Assembly (NCBI RefSeq): GCF_027580225.2
Contig: NC_073348.2
Coordinates: 40,862,501-40,926,500, forward strand
Direction of reading: 5' to 3'
Source of the DNA: Misgurnus anguillicaudatus
Lineage: Eukaryota; Chordata; Actinopteri; Cypriniformes; Cobitidae
DNA length: 64,000 nt
Position 1 is the first letter of the stretch. Every line of letters begins with the position of its first letter. The notes beneath the pieces are model-generated. The model was not told the DNA's origin. It saw only the letters and a list, made by a program, of their open reading frames with translations, and searched no databases. Both the position numbers and the translations under genes were made by a program. This document shows, in pieces, positions 11,601 through 22,800 of this stretch.

Positions 11601-12409
11601 AACCTTTTATCATTAATAATAATGCAGTGACAGTCATTTATTAATTTGTGACAAGAGTATGCAGCAAACCATAGACACCTAGTTGCCGCTGTTGGTAAAA
11701 CCACTAAAAGTGTAACACAAACCCTTATTTTTGTGATAATGTTATGTATAAAATATATACTTTATTGCATTATTTTTATTTATTATAAGAAATGTAAACT
11801 GCTATCTCTACTGAAAAATCCAGCTACAAGACCAGCATAAGCTGGTGAGCTGGTTTTAGCTGGTATTGCTGGTGTAGCAAGCTGGTCTAACTGTGTTTTG
11901 TCACTTTTTAAGCTGGTCTAGCTGGACTTAGCTGGTCAGGCTGGAAATACCAGCTGACCCACCAGCTTTGCCAGGCTGGGAGGACCAGTTTAGACCAGCT
12001 ACTGCCTCCTTAAACCAGCAAAAACAAGCTTATGCTGGTCTTTGCTGGATTTTTTAGTAGGGATAACTTTTTTTATTTAATATTTTCACCTCCAGACACC
12101 TTTAAAGTGTCTTTTTTAAAACAAGACCAAGATTAGGCTTCTAGACCAAAATAATGCCAGAGTTATATAAATTTAAAGGTGTACATCACCTTTTTAACCC
12201 CCCCCCCCCCCATTCAAAAAGGGGTACACCAATGGAGTGGTTTAAATATTAGAAGAAATGTTAGCTTACCTGAAGAAGGCATACATGACCAGGATATTCC
12301 CAGTGAGCCCTAAAGCCCCGATTACTGCTACAAAAAACGCCACTATATAGTGTGCATGATCTGGTACATCCACTTTCCTGAAGAAGCCACGATCCACCTG
12401 ATCCTCCAT
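5297..12409 (-). CDS. opn4x: melanopsin, Opn4x (Xenopus-like) type, complete, nine coding exons
   Basis: This is a light-sensing rhabdomeric-type opsin, a seven-helix receptor of the plasma membrane that family knowledge links to Gq/phospholipase C signalling. Joining the nine exons listed separately gives 1554 nt, or 517 aa, with every intron phase compatible. Visible landmarks are the VDVPDHAHY segment before TM1 (residues 13-21), N38 (1.50), D66 (2.50), the disulphide pair C93/C171, Y96, DRY at 117-119, E165 in loop 2 (the usual displaced counterion), the retinal Schiff-base lysine K289 in AVIAKASAIYNP, and NPFIY at 295-299. The tail is about 210 residues, with C316 as a possible palmitoylation site and an acidic run in the last exon. 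Loop and TM wording (for example PLQSIQW, SPYACVTLIAWAG) matches the Opn4x class and not the mammalian Opn4m class. The oddity is RSK at 303-305, where r-opsins carry HPK. Assignment to the xa or xb paralogue is not possible by eye. Confidence 0.95.
5797..5952 (-). CDS. opn4x: opn4x coding exon 8 (tail)
   Basis: It encodes residues 362-413 in phase 0 at both ends, from VWSDVELDPMDQEG to EDFSKET, and is rich in Gln, Lys and Ser. The acceptor is GTTGTAG|G and the donor GAGACG|GTAAGG. Confidence 0.8.
6152..6430. mobile_element. hAT-type MITE, TAGGGTGACCATACGTG family, with 8-bp TSD
   Basis: Near-palindromic 279-bp element with termini TAGGGTGACCATACGTGC and its inverse, flanked by the perfect 8-bp duplication ATGTTGGC at 6144-6151 and 6431-6438. 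It lies in opn4x intron 7. A diverged relative is at 40148-40413. Confidence 0.85.
6500..6930. mobile_element. diverged TTAAAGG-type MITE
   Basis: The segment starting TTAAAGGAGTCATATTATAA, with TCTTTGGTGTCCCCAGAGT, recurs at 57455-57655 and, inverted, in 52900-53397. It lies in opn4x intron 7. Confidence 0.55.
7034..7196 (-). CDS. opn4x: opn4x coding exon 7 (start of cytoplasmic tail)
   Basis: It encodes residues 307-361: RDTLAEKVPCLHFL, then a Ser-rich segment ending in STGDT. The acceptor is ACTTACAG|A. The donor ACACG|GTTTGT is weak. If it is not used, translation continues for five residues (VCLLP) to a TGA ending at 7016, giving a 366-aa short form. Confidence 0.85.
7286..8552. mobile_element. 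GGGGTGGG-terminus repeat element in opn4x intron 6
   Basis: The left end reads GGGGGTGGGTGGGCAATATG and the right end is the inverse-like ATATCTCCCACCCCTA. Both ends carry subterminal runs mentioning GGTATTATTGCCATA or GGTATCAATGGTATTGC. A palindromic MITE (8004-8393) sits inside. No target duplication is visible. The right end stops about 10 bp from the exon 6 donor. Confidence 0.5.
8004..8393. mobile_element. palindromic MITE, CACTGCAAAAA / TTTCTTGATGAGC family (copy 1)
   Basis: Long imperfect inverted repeat with AAAACAAGA and TCATCAAGAAAA blocks and right terminus TTTTTTGCAGTG followed by TA. The left terminus is eroded. Other copies are at 11278, 24380 and 31795. Confidence 0.65.
8561..8668 (-). 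CDS. opn4x: opn4x coding exon 6 (TM7, retinal lysine, NPxxY)
   Basis: It encodes residues 271-306 plus two bases: YSHVLSPYSKAVPAVIAK, with K289 as the retinal attachment site, then ASAIYNPFIYAIIRSKY. The acceptor is TGTTAAAG|G and the donor TACAG|GTCGGT, which is weaker than consensus. A repeat terminus begins about 10 bp inside the following intron. The RSK triplet near the exon end replaces the HPK typical of r-opsins. Confidence 0.92.
9061..9200. mobile_element. possible LINE 3' tail
   Basis: AAATAAAATCGATCAATCAATCAA ending (microsatellite-like 3' tail after a GGACCGCAATGG-type segment) resembles LINE 3' ends in fish. This is judged only from style; the strand appears plus. Confidence 0.25.
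9238..9399 (-). CDS. opn4x: opn4x coding exon 5 (intracellular loop 3, TM6)
   Basis: It encodes residues 217-270 plus two bases: the loop 3 segment DVEKMGSQMRK, then TM6 with FVLSWSPYACVTLIAWAG. The acceptor is TGTTCAG|A and the donor GCAGG|GTAACT. Confidence 0.94.
9473..9644 (-). CDS. opn4x: opn4x coding exon 4 (extracellular loop 2, TM5)
   Basis: It encodes residues 160-216 plus two bases, including SYIPEGLMTSCTWDY (counterion E165 and disulphide C171) and TM5. The acceptor is CGGACAG|GT and the donor CAGCAG|GTAGAG. Confidence 0.94.
9720..9923 (-). CDS. opn4x: opn4x coding exon 3 (TM3-TM4, DRY motif)
   Basis: It encodes residues 92-159 plus one base, from GCKMYAFCGALFG through SIDRYVVITKPL to LAPLLGW. 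The acceptor is CATCCAG|GT and the donor GGATGGA|GTTAGT. Confidence 0.94.
10011..10144 (-). CDS. opn4x: opn4x coding exon 2 (TM2)
   Basis: It encodes residues 47-91 plus one base: NKKLRTPPNYFIMNLAVSD and the rest of TM2 through LYKEWVFGEM. The acceptor is GTTTTAG|T and the donor ATGG|GTAACT. Confidence 0.93.
10270..10380 (-). mobile_element. tRNA-derived SINE head
   Basis: On the minus strand a Pol III A box (GTGGCCTAATGGTTA) is followed by a B box (GGTTTGAGTCTC) at tRNA-like spacing and then CTGCCGGCAGG. This matches the tRNA-derived SINEs common in cyprinids. It is in opn4x intron 1. It is not a functional tRNA, because the anticodon-arm pairing and acceptor stem are absent. Confidence 0.75.
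11278..11575. mobile_element. palindromic MITE, CACTGCAAAA family (copy 2)
   Basis: The best-preserved copy: termini CACTGCAAAA and TTTTTTGCAGTG, flanked by TA on both sides (11276-11277 and 11576-11577), with inverted subterminal blocks GTCTTGTTTTCAGTAAAAAT and TTTTCTTGATGAGCAAAATG. A 2-bp TA duplication and no coding capacity suggest a Tc1/mariner-type MITE. Confidence 0.75.
11807..12062. mobile_element. palindromic MITE, CTACTGAAAAATCCAGC family (copy 1)
   Basis: Termini CTACTGAAAAATCCAGC and GCTGGATTTTTTAGTAG enclose many AGCTGGT/ACCAGCT pentamer-like inverted units that can fold back. Further copies are at 31604-32200 (interrupted) and 41443-41708. It is in opn4x intron 1. Confidence 0.8.
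12196..12212. repeat. poly(C) run
   Basis: An uninterrupted C homopolymer of about 14-15 bases next to opn4x exon 1. Confidence 0.85.
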
Positions 12410-12411
12410 TC
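12270..12411 (-). CDS. opn4x: opn4x coding exon 1 (start codon, TM1)
   Basis: The ATG is at 12409-12407 and the exon encodes residues 1-46 plus two bases (phase 2), covering the N-terminus and TM1. The donor is CAG|GTAAGC. Two bases upstream of the ATG, a possible acceptor TCACAG|GA suggests that transcription starts in an upstream non-coding exon. The start was chosen because the N-terminus length and the VDVP segment fit Opn4x proteins. Confidence 0.9.
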
Positions 12412-13245
12412 CTGTGATTGAACAAACATCAGAGTATTTAAACAAGAGTATCCAGACACAACCACAGCAGTCAACATTTCAATTTAATGAATCATTCAGA
12501 AGAAATCATAAATAAAAATATAAACCTTGATTCAGAAGAACTTAATTTGGTACCAGCGTTTTCTGTTATCTACTGCACAGCTGTTAAAGAAATGCGATGC
12601 ATGTGATGCGAGAGGCTTGAGGGAAACAAGACCATTCTCTGTTTCAGCATCTGATTCCTCCGAGCTCTGACAAAGCGACTACACATGACATGACAGAAAA
12701 AACATTTTGGTAATGTAAGATTTAGAGCTCAGTGGTGCAATTTCAATGAAGATATTCAATAAAATATCTGGGAAGCTGATTATATTCCCAAAGCCATGAC
12801 AGAGCGACCAGTGAGAAATCTAAAGTTCCTCTGGCTAGTAAAGATTTGGGAATGAATGTTTCGTTCACCTCGAGCGTTTAGTTTAGTTTCGCTTCAGTTC
12901 ACATGCTCTTTCTCATAACGTCTGATATCCAGCAGTGCTTTGCGGATATTGCACATTGGTGGATCTCGGTATAATAAATCAAGCCCTTCGGCCCACCGGT
13001 GAACTGAACCCTGTGGCTGTGAACATTGATTATTTCCAAGTAAAGTCTGAGGTGTAGTAAACGTTGAAGTGTCTTATCTGAAATCACTGTAGATGAAACA
13101 CTCGCTTATCAAGTAATAATGAAAATGACCAGAGAGATGTGTATGTATTGTAAACATATGAAGAGTGTAATCTGCTCTTTCAAGATGAATTATTTAAAGA
13201 CAAGCAGCTAAAGTGACACACTACATTGTAATTACAATGTTATTG
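12412..13245. other. opn4x 5' intronic or flanking sequence
   Basis: No repeat recognised and no coding exon. If the exon at 14806 is used, this is intron. Confidence 0.4.
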
Positions 13246-13596
13246 CAGCTGGGTTGCCGGTAATTTACCGTAGATTTAAATTTATGTTATTTACTGGCAA
13301 GAGTTTGTTCAAAGTTAAATAAATTTGAAATATAAAAAATCTTTATTTAATTATTTAATTATTATTTAATCTTTACAGAATAAAACTATACAATAACAGC
13401 CTCATGCAAAGCATTCTGGGAACCAGAAATCATCATCAACCTTTTTCGTTTTTTTGCTCCAGATTTTGTTTCCCAGAATGTTTTGCTTGATGCTGTTTTT
13501 CTAGTTTTACTCTGCAAAGATAAAGACTTGTAAATGTTCATTTAACTTTGAACAACATAAATGTAAATCTACAGTAAGTTACCGGCAACCCAGCTG
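13246..13596. mobile_element. palindromic MITE, CAGCTG-GCCGGTAA family (copy 1)
   Basis: The left arm begins CAGCTGGGTTGCCGGTAA and the right arm ends TTACCGGCAACCCAGCTG. Inner blocks CATGCAAAGCATTCTGGGA and TCCCAGAATGTTTTGC are also inverted. Copies follow at 13628-13975, 35834-36141 and a short derivative at 50998-51140. Confidence 0.8.
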
Positions 13597-13627
13597 CAAT
13601 TTCTACAGGATTTTTTTACAGTATACT

Positions 13628-13975
13628 GACAGCTGTTTGCCAGTAACTTACTGTAGATTTGCAATAATGTTATTTACTGACAACCTTTGTTCAAAGTTGT
13701 TCAAAGTTAATTTAAACATTAACAAGTCTTTTACAGAATAAAACTAAAAAATAACAGCCTCATGCAAAGCATTCTGGGATACAAAATCTGAAGGAAAAAA
13801 CAAAAAAGTTGATGTGGATTTCTGTTTCCCAGAATACTTTGCATGAGGCTGTTATTTTTTAGTTTTATTCAGTGAAGTTAAAGACTTGTTCATGTTTAAT
13901 GTTCATTTAACTTTAAACAAACTGTTGCCAGTAAATAACATCAAATTAAATCTACAGTAAGTTACTGCTGCATAA
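13628..13975. mobile_element. palindromic MITE, same family (copy 2, adjacent)
   Basis: It lies about 30 bp after copy 1, with inverted blocks CATGCAAAGCATTCTGGGA and CCCAGAATACTTTGCATG and arms GCCAGTAACTTACTGTAG and its inverse. Confidence 0.75.
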
Positions 13976-14275
13976 CTACAGCAACATTTGTTTACAGTAA
14001 TTGTCATTACAGTAACATCATCACACTGCTGTATAATGAAGCTGTGGCTGTAATAACTGAAATTGGGCCCTGACAACGACTGTAGCTATTAAACAACATA
14101 CAATAATGAAACAGAAGAGAGATTAAATCATCTTTCAGTAAAGCTTCGGCCCATCCATGCTGATCATAAGAGGATTGATTTAGATTTGGTTATTTATTTA
14201 TGGCTAATGTGATCACATCAAGACCAACAATAGTCACGCAAGGTAAAGCCATTGATAAAGGTAAAACCTACACTG

Positions 14276-14460
14276 TAAAAAAATCAAAATTTTTGTGAAA
14301 TCAACATTTTATGTTACTTTAAATTAAAAAATGAAGTTATACAATTTGAACTTTTTTTGAAAGTTTTTATGTCAACTGATCACAGGTCAAAATTTAAAAT
14401 AGTAGGTTGAATTGACTTGCAAAACCAAGTTGTTTTAACTTCTTGCTGCATTTTTACAAT
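14276..14460. mobile_element. ACTGTAAAAA-type short repeat
   Basis: It starts CACTGTAAAAAAATC and carries AAAATAGTAGGTTGA, CAAGTTGTTTTAACTT and a TTTTTACA end. The same layout occurs at 30120-30352, with looser matches at 47937-48003 and 55935-56180. Confidence 0.55.
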
Positions 14461-14805
14461 AATAAACAATCAATCTTCAATCTGTCATGTAAGTCACTGT
14501 AAATGTTTACATGACTATCAGAACTGATTTTATGAATGAAAGCACTTATTTATAAGATGTTTAAGTGTTTTACTGTATGTGTATATGTGTTACAAATAAA
14601 TTACATTGCAAATGAAAAGCAATAAATGAAAACTAAGGCAGCTGTTAATAAAATTACTGAATTAGTATTCACATACTGTCATCATTTTCATTCAGATTTA
14701 AGATAAAATCAAATGTTTCATATTTTATGTTATAAATGTAAAGAAACAGTGTTACATAAATCATTTCTTTGTAATTCAACAGAATGTATAAATGTAGAGT
14801 TTTAC

Positions 14806-14960
14806 CTGCTGCGTTGTGTCTCTCTCTCTCTCTCTCTCTCTCTCCGTGTCATCTGTGGCGTGTGAATGTGTTTATGGGATGAAATCTCTATAGTTGGTTC
14901 TTAAATCATTTAGCTCCAGCCGTGTTTTAATCCAGCGAGGTGGAGCTTCACTTTATGTTG
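14806..14960 (-). other. opn4x: possible 5' non-coding exon of opn4x
   Basis: On the minus strand a good donor, GCAGCAG|GTAAAA, follows a segment containing a (GA)12 tract. The coding exon at 12411 has its own acceptor two bases before the ATG, so an upstream exon is needed, and this is the best candidate seen. An ATG at 14852 would join out of frame, so the exon would be non-coding. The 5' limit is a guess. Splicing is inferred, not shown. Confidence 0.35.
14819..14844. repeat. (TC)n microsatellite
   Basis: Thirteen TC units inside the candidate opn4x 5' exon. Confidence 0.9.
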
Positions 14961-16689
14961 TACGGTACTTCAATCTAATAAACCCAACAGATATAAAGAT
15001 CAACACATCGACACACAGACCCAACCCATAAACTGACACGCTGAATTGATTCTCTTCACTCTGCTGTCACTTTCAATTGCTGCCAATTTCTTCATTTGGA
15101 TGGATGAGAACCAGAATACAGATGCTATCCATACTGAAAATATTTGAAATGCTGTAAAAGTGATGCACATTTATGTTTGAATGAGCTACTAAACAGATGA
15201 CACATGTAAAGCTCGTAATATTTAGTTTGACAAAAGATGTTTTCTCATATGCAACAATAATTACACCAAAACACAACATCACAAAAGATTTTATTCATTC
15301 TGTAATCCACATCTTTCATACAAAAATGATTCATACAATTGTGAGGAACAGATCCAAATATAACGAAAATGTTAAATCTGTTGTTCATTATGAATGTTAA
15401 TTCAAATGACACATTGCTTTACGGCAGTGATATCAAATGCTCATTGGCTCTTGCATCCTACGTCACAGATTTGCCACATTGCCGTCTTTTAGTCAATGTA
15501 CTTTTGAAAATTTTGAAAAGTGAGAAGCTGGATTAACGTTCTGGTGGATTATGTAATAATCTTTAAATTTCACTGTACTTCATAAACTCCATATTGACGA
15601 CATGGGATGAGGATGTGTAGCGACTGCAGCACATTGGCATTTTAAGTACTTTTGGTACTACCTTTGAAAATTCACAATAAATAAATTATTGGGATTACAC
15701 TTGAGTGTCATTATGTATTTCATTTCATTGTAGGATTTGTAAATGTTTTTCATTTTGTAGCTGTGAAAACGTAATAATGCTACAACTAAATGCTGCAAAT
15801 ACGTCTACATTTTACGCTTCAGCATCTATTTGAACGTACAAAAAAATATGTTTTGTGTTTATGAAAGTTATGTATTAATAGTGCATTTTAACAGTGAGAC
15901 CAGGCTGTTCTGACACAACTGAGATACAAGAAGGACTTGTAAGACTAAAAGTCACTTAGCACACAGAACTGAATATATCCCTGAACTAACAGAAGGCAAC
16001 AGGACAGCGGTCAGAGAGCACAGAGGAGCTTTAAGCTTTAAAAATGAGCAGTCATGTGTAAAGTGACTCCTTAGAGAGCAATCCTCACACAGATAAAAGC
16101 TTTACAGATGCTGATCGACTGACCTGCAAGCATTACAGTATGTTCCTCATCATTTCCACCATCACATGCTTGAGTCTTATTGTACCACAAACACAGCATC
16201 AGTTACTGAGAAAAACAAATACAGACCTGTCATTATTTACTAACAGTTGGACATTTATCTTTGAAACTTAATAAAATAAATACATTGGGTTTAAACATGG
16301 AAAAATGTGTGCATGTGGTGCTTTTCTATGCAAAACTTGTTGCAATGCTGCTGCTGGGTTGCTAGTGTTTTTCTTCTGTTGTTAATGATGATGTTTTAAG
16401 TGTTTTTAACTCATTCCTGATGTATGTGGCTATATGATGGCTATAGATCTACATCTGTACTTCAATGTAAACCTATGGGATTTAAAAATAACTAAGGGTT
16501 AGGCAAAGGCTTATGATGTAAATATTTGTAGATAATTTGAGAACTTTTATACATTTTACTTCTGTTCTGTCTTTCTGTCCATCTATTTTTTAACGCTTTT
16601 AGTTTGGTTTCCTAGAATGTCTCCTCTCAGAAAATTCCTCTGAGATTGAGGTGTGAATCGGCAGTCCTGCTCCAAAAATACATTTCACA
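14961..16689. other. no gene seen
   Basis: AT-rich DNA upstream of opn4x. Small frames at 15073-15400 are overlapping and unsupported. Confidence 0.55.
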
Positions 16690-16706
16690 TTAACATTTCT
16701 GCCCTT

Positions 16707-17528
16707 TCACAGACGAGATGAGAGATGAGAAGATGAGAAAATGAGACATGAGATGAGAGATGAGACATGAGACAGGACAAGAGACGAGACAAGAGACGAG
16801 ACATGAGATGAGATGAGACATAAGATGAGACATGAGACGAGACATGAGATGTGAAATGAGACATGAGACAAGAGACGAGACATGAGATGAGACATGAGAT
16901 AAGACATGAGACAAGAGATTAGACATGAAATGAGACGAGACATGAGACAAGAGACGAGACATGAGATGAGATGAGACATGAGACGAGGCATGAGACGATA
17001 CGAGACATGAGACGAGACATGAGACGAGACAAGTTGAGACGAGATATGAAATGAGATATGAGATTAGACATGAAATGAGACACGAGATAAAAGATGAGAC
17101 GAAATATAAGAGATAGGAGAAGATGAGATGACAGATGAGACATGAGATGAGATAAGAGATGAGACAAGACATGAGATGAGATGAGACAAGACAAGACATG
17201 AGATGAGACGAGACATGAGACAAGACAAAAGACGATACAAGACAAGAGACAAGATGAGATGAGACGAGACATGAGATAAGATGAGACAAGACAAGACAAC
17301 ATAACACAACACGAGACAAGACAAGACAAACAAGACAAGACATGAGAGATGAAACATGAAACATGAAACATGAGATGAGAGATGAGAGATGAGACATGAG
17401 GAGAGATGAGGAGAGATGAGATGAGAGATGAGATAAGATTAGATGAGATCAAACATGAAAAGAGATGAGATGATAGATGAAACATTAGATGAGACATAAA
17501 ATGAGATAAGATGAGATGAGATGAGTTG
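16707..17528. repeat. pentamer-based tandem array (GAGAC / GAGAT / ATGAG)
   Basis: About 820 bp built almost only from shuffled 5-bp units such as GAGAC, GAGAT, ATGAG and AAGAC on the plus strand. It has strong strand asymmetry (A and G above 75 percent by eye). The minus strand reads as Ser/Leu/His/Met-rich frames in all three phases because the units make few stop codons. It is not coding. Confidence 0.9.
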
Positions 17529-18895
17529 GACTTCTGCACTCACATCTGCTCTCTCTTTCTCTTTGTTCAGTGTTTACGTGTTTGAATGTTTAGAAGAAAA
17601 CTCAGACTCAAATGCTGAACAGTTATTTGGAGATGCTAGCAGATTTTCCTGACATACTCAAAATCTTATTATACATTTGTTTTCCTCAAAAAACAGGCAC
17701 ATGGAAAGACTGTCATATTGGCTAATGAAAAGAACATCTTATACCTTCAGACCATTGTATCTGGATTGAGTAACCTGAAAGCCTGTAATGAAGCATTTCA
17801 GTTGATAAACACATCTTTCACAAAATCAAAGCAACATTAAAGTCTATATTAATGCACATATCATGCAAAACAATTGAGCAAAACCTCATAATGAAATATA
17901 TTAGCTGTGGTAGTCATTTCTCACCAGCAGTGTGTGGTTCTTTCAGATGAGTTTCAGCAGTTTGTGTTCTGAAGACCTTCCATTAAATTTGAAACAATGT
18001 TGAGGAGATCAGGATTATGATTTTCAACATTCTTTACGCTGTAGGAGGGATGAGAGTCAAGAATAGAGAAGAAAATCATATAGCAACTCCCTAGCAACCT
18101 CTCATCAATCACCCCATCAACAGTAGAAATGCTCGGGCACCTACAGCAGTTATTCATGGATGTAGCAATTTCTAACAAGAATCTGAACTAGTGTCCATTT
18201 AATCAACAATTATTACAGTAATTTGTAGTTATGTAGAGTAATATTGTACTCATGACACTCAGTCACATGGCTGTAATCACTAGACATACTCAAGGTTTTC
18301 TGAAGTTCACTGATGGATATAATGTGCGTCTGAGAGTCATGCTGAGAAACAATGTGCTGCTGATTTGTATTGATTCATCTGTAACTCTGATCAGAACCCT
18401 GACAGAAGACATCTGTTGTATCTGAAGATATGAAGAGTTAAGAAAGATGCAGGTGCACAACACCTCTGAATATACAGTATACACTACAGTGAGGAGTAGA
18501 CATCATAAGTAAACATATATGATCAAATCTCCTCCTTCAGCTAATTTACATGATCTCAAACCACCATCAGATATTATTGAGCCTTTTCTTAAAATTATTC
18601 TCTACCATATTATACAAACTACACTGCGTTGGAGAAGCACACTTGTAAGAGAAATGGCCAGTGAGATGAGCATTACTTGTCCTTCCCCGAGGGTTGATGA
18701 CTCCAACCTCTCAATTCTGTTGGCATCACTGCTTCCTTAACAGATACAGTCGACAGAAATGTGTCCAGAACTGTGAATGCTGTCAGTCAAGAGACTTTTG
18801 ATAGAGGCGTCTTTCACTCCATACTCACTTCTGATGAGAGACACACAGAGGATGAGAGAGACACAGATTAGATTCAGAACAATTATCAAAACATA
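17529..18895. other. no gene seen
   Basis: Unique-looking AT-rich DNA. Small frames at 17954-18178, 18290-18484 and 18519-18740 have no splice or similarity support. Confidence 0.5.
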
Positions 18896-20334
<1,439 letters not shown>

Positions 20335-21597
20335 TACATGAAGTTTAAAATTAATTCATTTTTTATACATTGGGTAACAGCGCCATTTAGTGAATGTATC
20401 GGAATTACAGATTACCCAAAAAACTCATCGGGAAAGCATGACTGGTAATGTTTTCTCTTAATTGACAAGATAACTCATCAATGGCGGGTAAAGAGTTGAC
20501 CATGAAGAAGGATTTTAACACCAAATAATTTTCAGGTTCACAGACGGTCCGGTGTATCCCTGTGGCTATTCACTACATCACACTATCACAAACACTTCTT
20601 AACTGTTTCTAATTAAACTCAAAAACTGATTTGGGTGCATCAACACCCCGTGTGACATTTTTAAGGTTTAATTTGGTGCTGTTGACAGCCTCAGGTAAAT
20701 TCAGCAGCGGGATGACACAAGGATGTGACAGGCGCTGACCCTCGATGTTATTTGCCCACAGATACCCACTGAACCCATGGCACTGCAAGACTGTCAACAT
20801 CTGTCTGACGTTTATAAACTGATGAGAGAACAGCAGACCTTTACCTTAACTTACTGTAACAGTAGATTTCTCATGAAAACAGCAGACATAAATGTTAGAA
20901 AAATGTGTTTCATTCAAAAGAAAATGAAGATGAAGACAGAGGTTATCTAACATTATAATGTTAAAATCCATCACTGCACAACTGAGTCTGACTTTCACTG
21001 CCAGGATTGTTTTTGTATTTGAACACAAATGATAAAGATGCTGCAGCTGAAGCACTGAATCATATCATCATATGATTATAATATTATGATGTTTTGATTC
21101 ACTATAGCAACAAGCCATCAGGGGCGGAGCTTCAGAATCACATCAATATACAACACAAATAAGTCTTCAAACCCAGTTCAAGAGATTCATTATAATGAGA
21201 ACAGTCATGTGTTTGTATTAAACATGACATTACCTGCTGTATACTGTCTGTGAAGGGGACTATATTCCACCTGACCTGAATGAAAGCACCCTGAGGGATA
21301 AGAACAGAAAAACAGCTGCTCAGAGTGAACAGTACGTGTGTGTTGATATCTCTACTGTTTCTCTGAAGACATCCAGATGTAAAGTTCATTTTCTGGATGA
21401 GCGAGTCTGTGAGATGAGCACTAAAATCAGCTGCATGAGAACATCATCTCTCTCAGACACGATTACAACAACATGAGAGATAACTCATGAAGATCATTTC
21501 ATTTCTATTCCAAAGAAACTTAAATGAAAGAACAATGATGAAACCCTCCACTTAATGCACAAATATAACATTTACCACAAATGTCAAATGTTACTAC
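20335..21597. other. no supported gene; one orphan exon-like segment
   Basis: Mostly featureless. On the minus strand a 57-bp open segment at about 21238-21294 is bounded by CCCTCAG|G and CAGCAG|GTAATG. It encodes GAFIQVRWNIVPFTDSIQQ, which I do not recognise. Confidence 0.35.
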
Positions 21598-21645
21598 TAC
21601 GTTATTTGTAAAAAGCATCTGCTAAATGACTAAATGTAAAGGTTT
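21598..21645 (+). mobile_element. SINE 3'-tail fragment
   Basis: AAAAAGCATCTGCTAAATGA followed by CTAAATGTAAA matches the conserved 3' tail of fish V-SINE/DANA-type elements. The head is absent. Confidence 0.6.
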
Positions 21646-21699
21646 ATTATTTAAATGACATTTTCATGGCATAGTATGTGACATTTAATATAGAATATA

Positions 21700-21990
21700 A
21701 GACTAGATTAATCGCATACAAAATGTGTTTGCATAATATAATTGTGTGTATTGTGTGTAATTATTATGTATATATAAATACACAGTATATGTATACATTT
21801 AAGGAAAAAAAATGTTTGTGTATATTTTTGATTTATTTATATATAATAAAATATATACTGTATATACATGTAAATGTTTCTTAAATACATGCATGCAAAA
21901 TAATTACACAATGCACACACATATTATGCAAAAACAAACATTCATTTTGTATGCAAACTAATAGCAATTAATGTTTTGACAGCCTATAAG
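21700..21990. mobile_element. diverged hAT-like MITE (GATTAATCGC family)
   Basis: AGATTAATCGCATACAAAA at the left and TTTTGTATGCAAACTAATAG with AATTAATG and GACAGCCTA at the right are inverted, with a TATATA-rich core. Confidence 0.5.
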
Positions 21991-22017
21991 TAGAAACAAT
22001 TTGACTTTACAGAGACT

Positions 22018-22089
22018 TTAACCCCTTCAGACCTGATTCAGGTGTTTAATCATGTCAATTCCAGTGGACACAGGGTCTGAAGGGGTTAA
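22018..22089. mobile_element. tiny TTAA-flanked hairpin MITE
   Basis: TTAA|CCCCTTCAGACC and GGTCTGAAGGGG|TTAA form perfect arms (18 bp counting the flanks) around a core of about 40 bp. The TTAA duplication and the CCC start resemble piggyBac-type ends. Confidence 0.55.
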
Positions 22090-22479
22090 AGCATTCACAG
22101 AGGATTTGCAATAGTACTTTTGTGCCACTAGATGGAGACGCTTACACATGAAGCAGTAAAAAATGTAACTTTTACTGCATCCTCCTAACGGTACCCAACG
22201 CTAACAGAAACAACACTGATTAAAAACACCGAATCAGTCCTATTAAACTTACACACAAAGAAAGCCTTACAGTGTTATATGTGTCTATACATTAATATAT
22301 ATGAAGAAAAGATGTGGCAGTGGCAGGAGGAAAAGATGCTCATGAACCCACACAGCAAAAAAAAAACATTCTTTGTGCAAAATATGATTTACATATATGC
22401 TAAAATTTAAATACAACTGAAGCTTAATTAAATATAATTTGAATTAAAAACATATTTAGTTTAAACCTTCATACATTAA

Positions 22480-22800
22480 AGTCACCATGAAACGTCGGTA
22501 GCGATTGTCTTATTTTCCCGCCTTCTGAGTGAGAAAAAGTTAGGGCTGGACTTGAATTCATCCATCGAGATCTGATTGGATCATTTGAAGTTGGGTCATG
22601 TTGCTATTTGCTGATTGCTTCGATCTTTTCCCGCCCCCGCCCACCTGCCATACCATATGACTGAAAGTAAAGAGAGATCGTTTTGAGGAGGGGTGTCGGA
22701 GATTTGTGTTTTTGATTAAAGATTATGAGGGCACAGATAAATCATTTAATACCACAATTTTACAAAAACAAATGACATATTTTAATTTTACATTTTATTG
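22480..22800. mobile_element. TTAAAGTCACCATGAAA-type repeat
   Basis: It begins TTAAAGTCACCATGAAACG, has a GC-richer centre (CCCGCCCCCGCCCACC) and ends near a TTGTAACTTTAA block at 22797-22808, giving inverted TTAAAG ends. The style matches TTAA-targeting fish MITEs. Confidence 0.45.

Noticed and set aside
14850..14852. Alternative opn4x start codon in the upstream exon
   Set aside because: Splicing from 14806 to 12411 puts this ATG out of frame with the coding exon.
16690..17539. Long Ser/Leu-rich minus-strand reading frames (up to 235 codons)
   Set aside because: They are open only because the pentamer array makes few stops; three overlapping frames are equally open and have no splice sites or domain.
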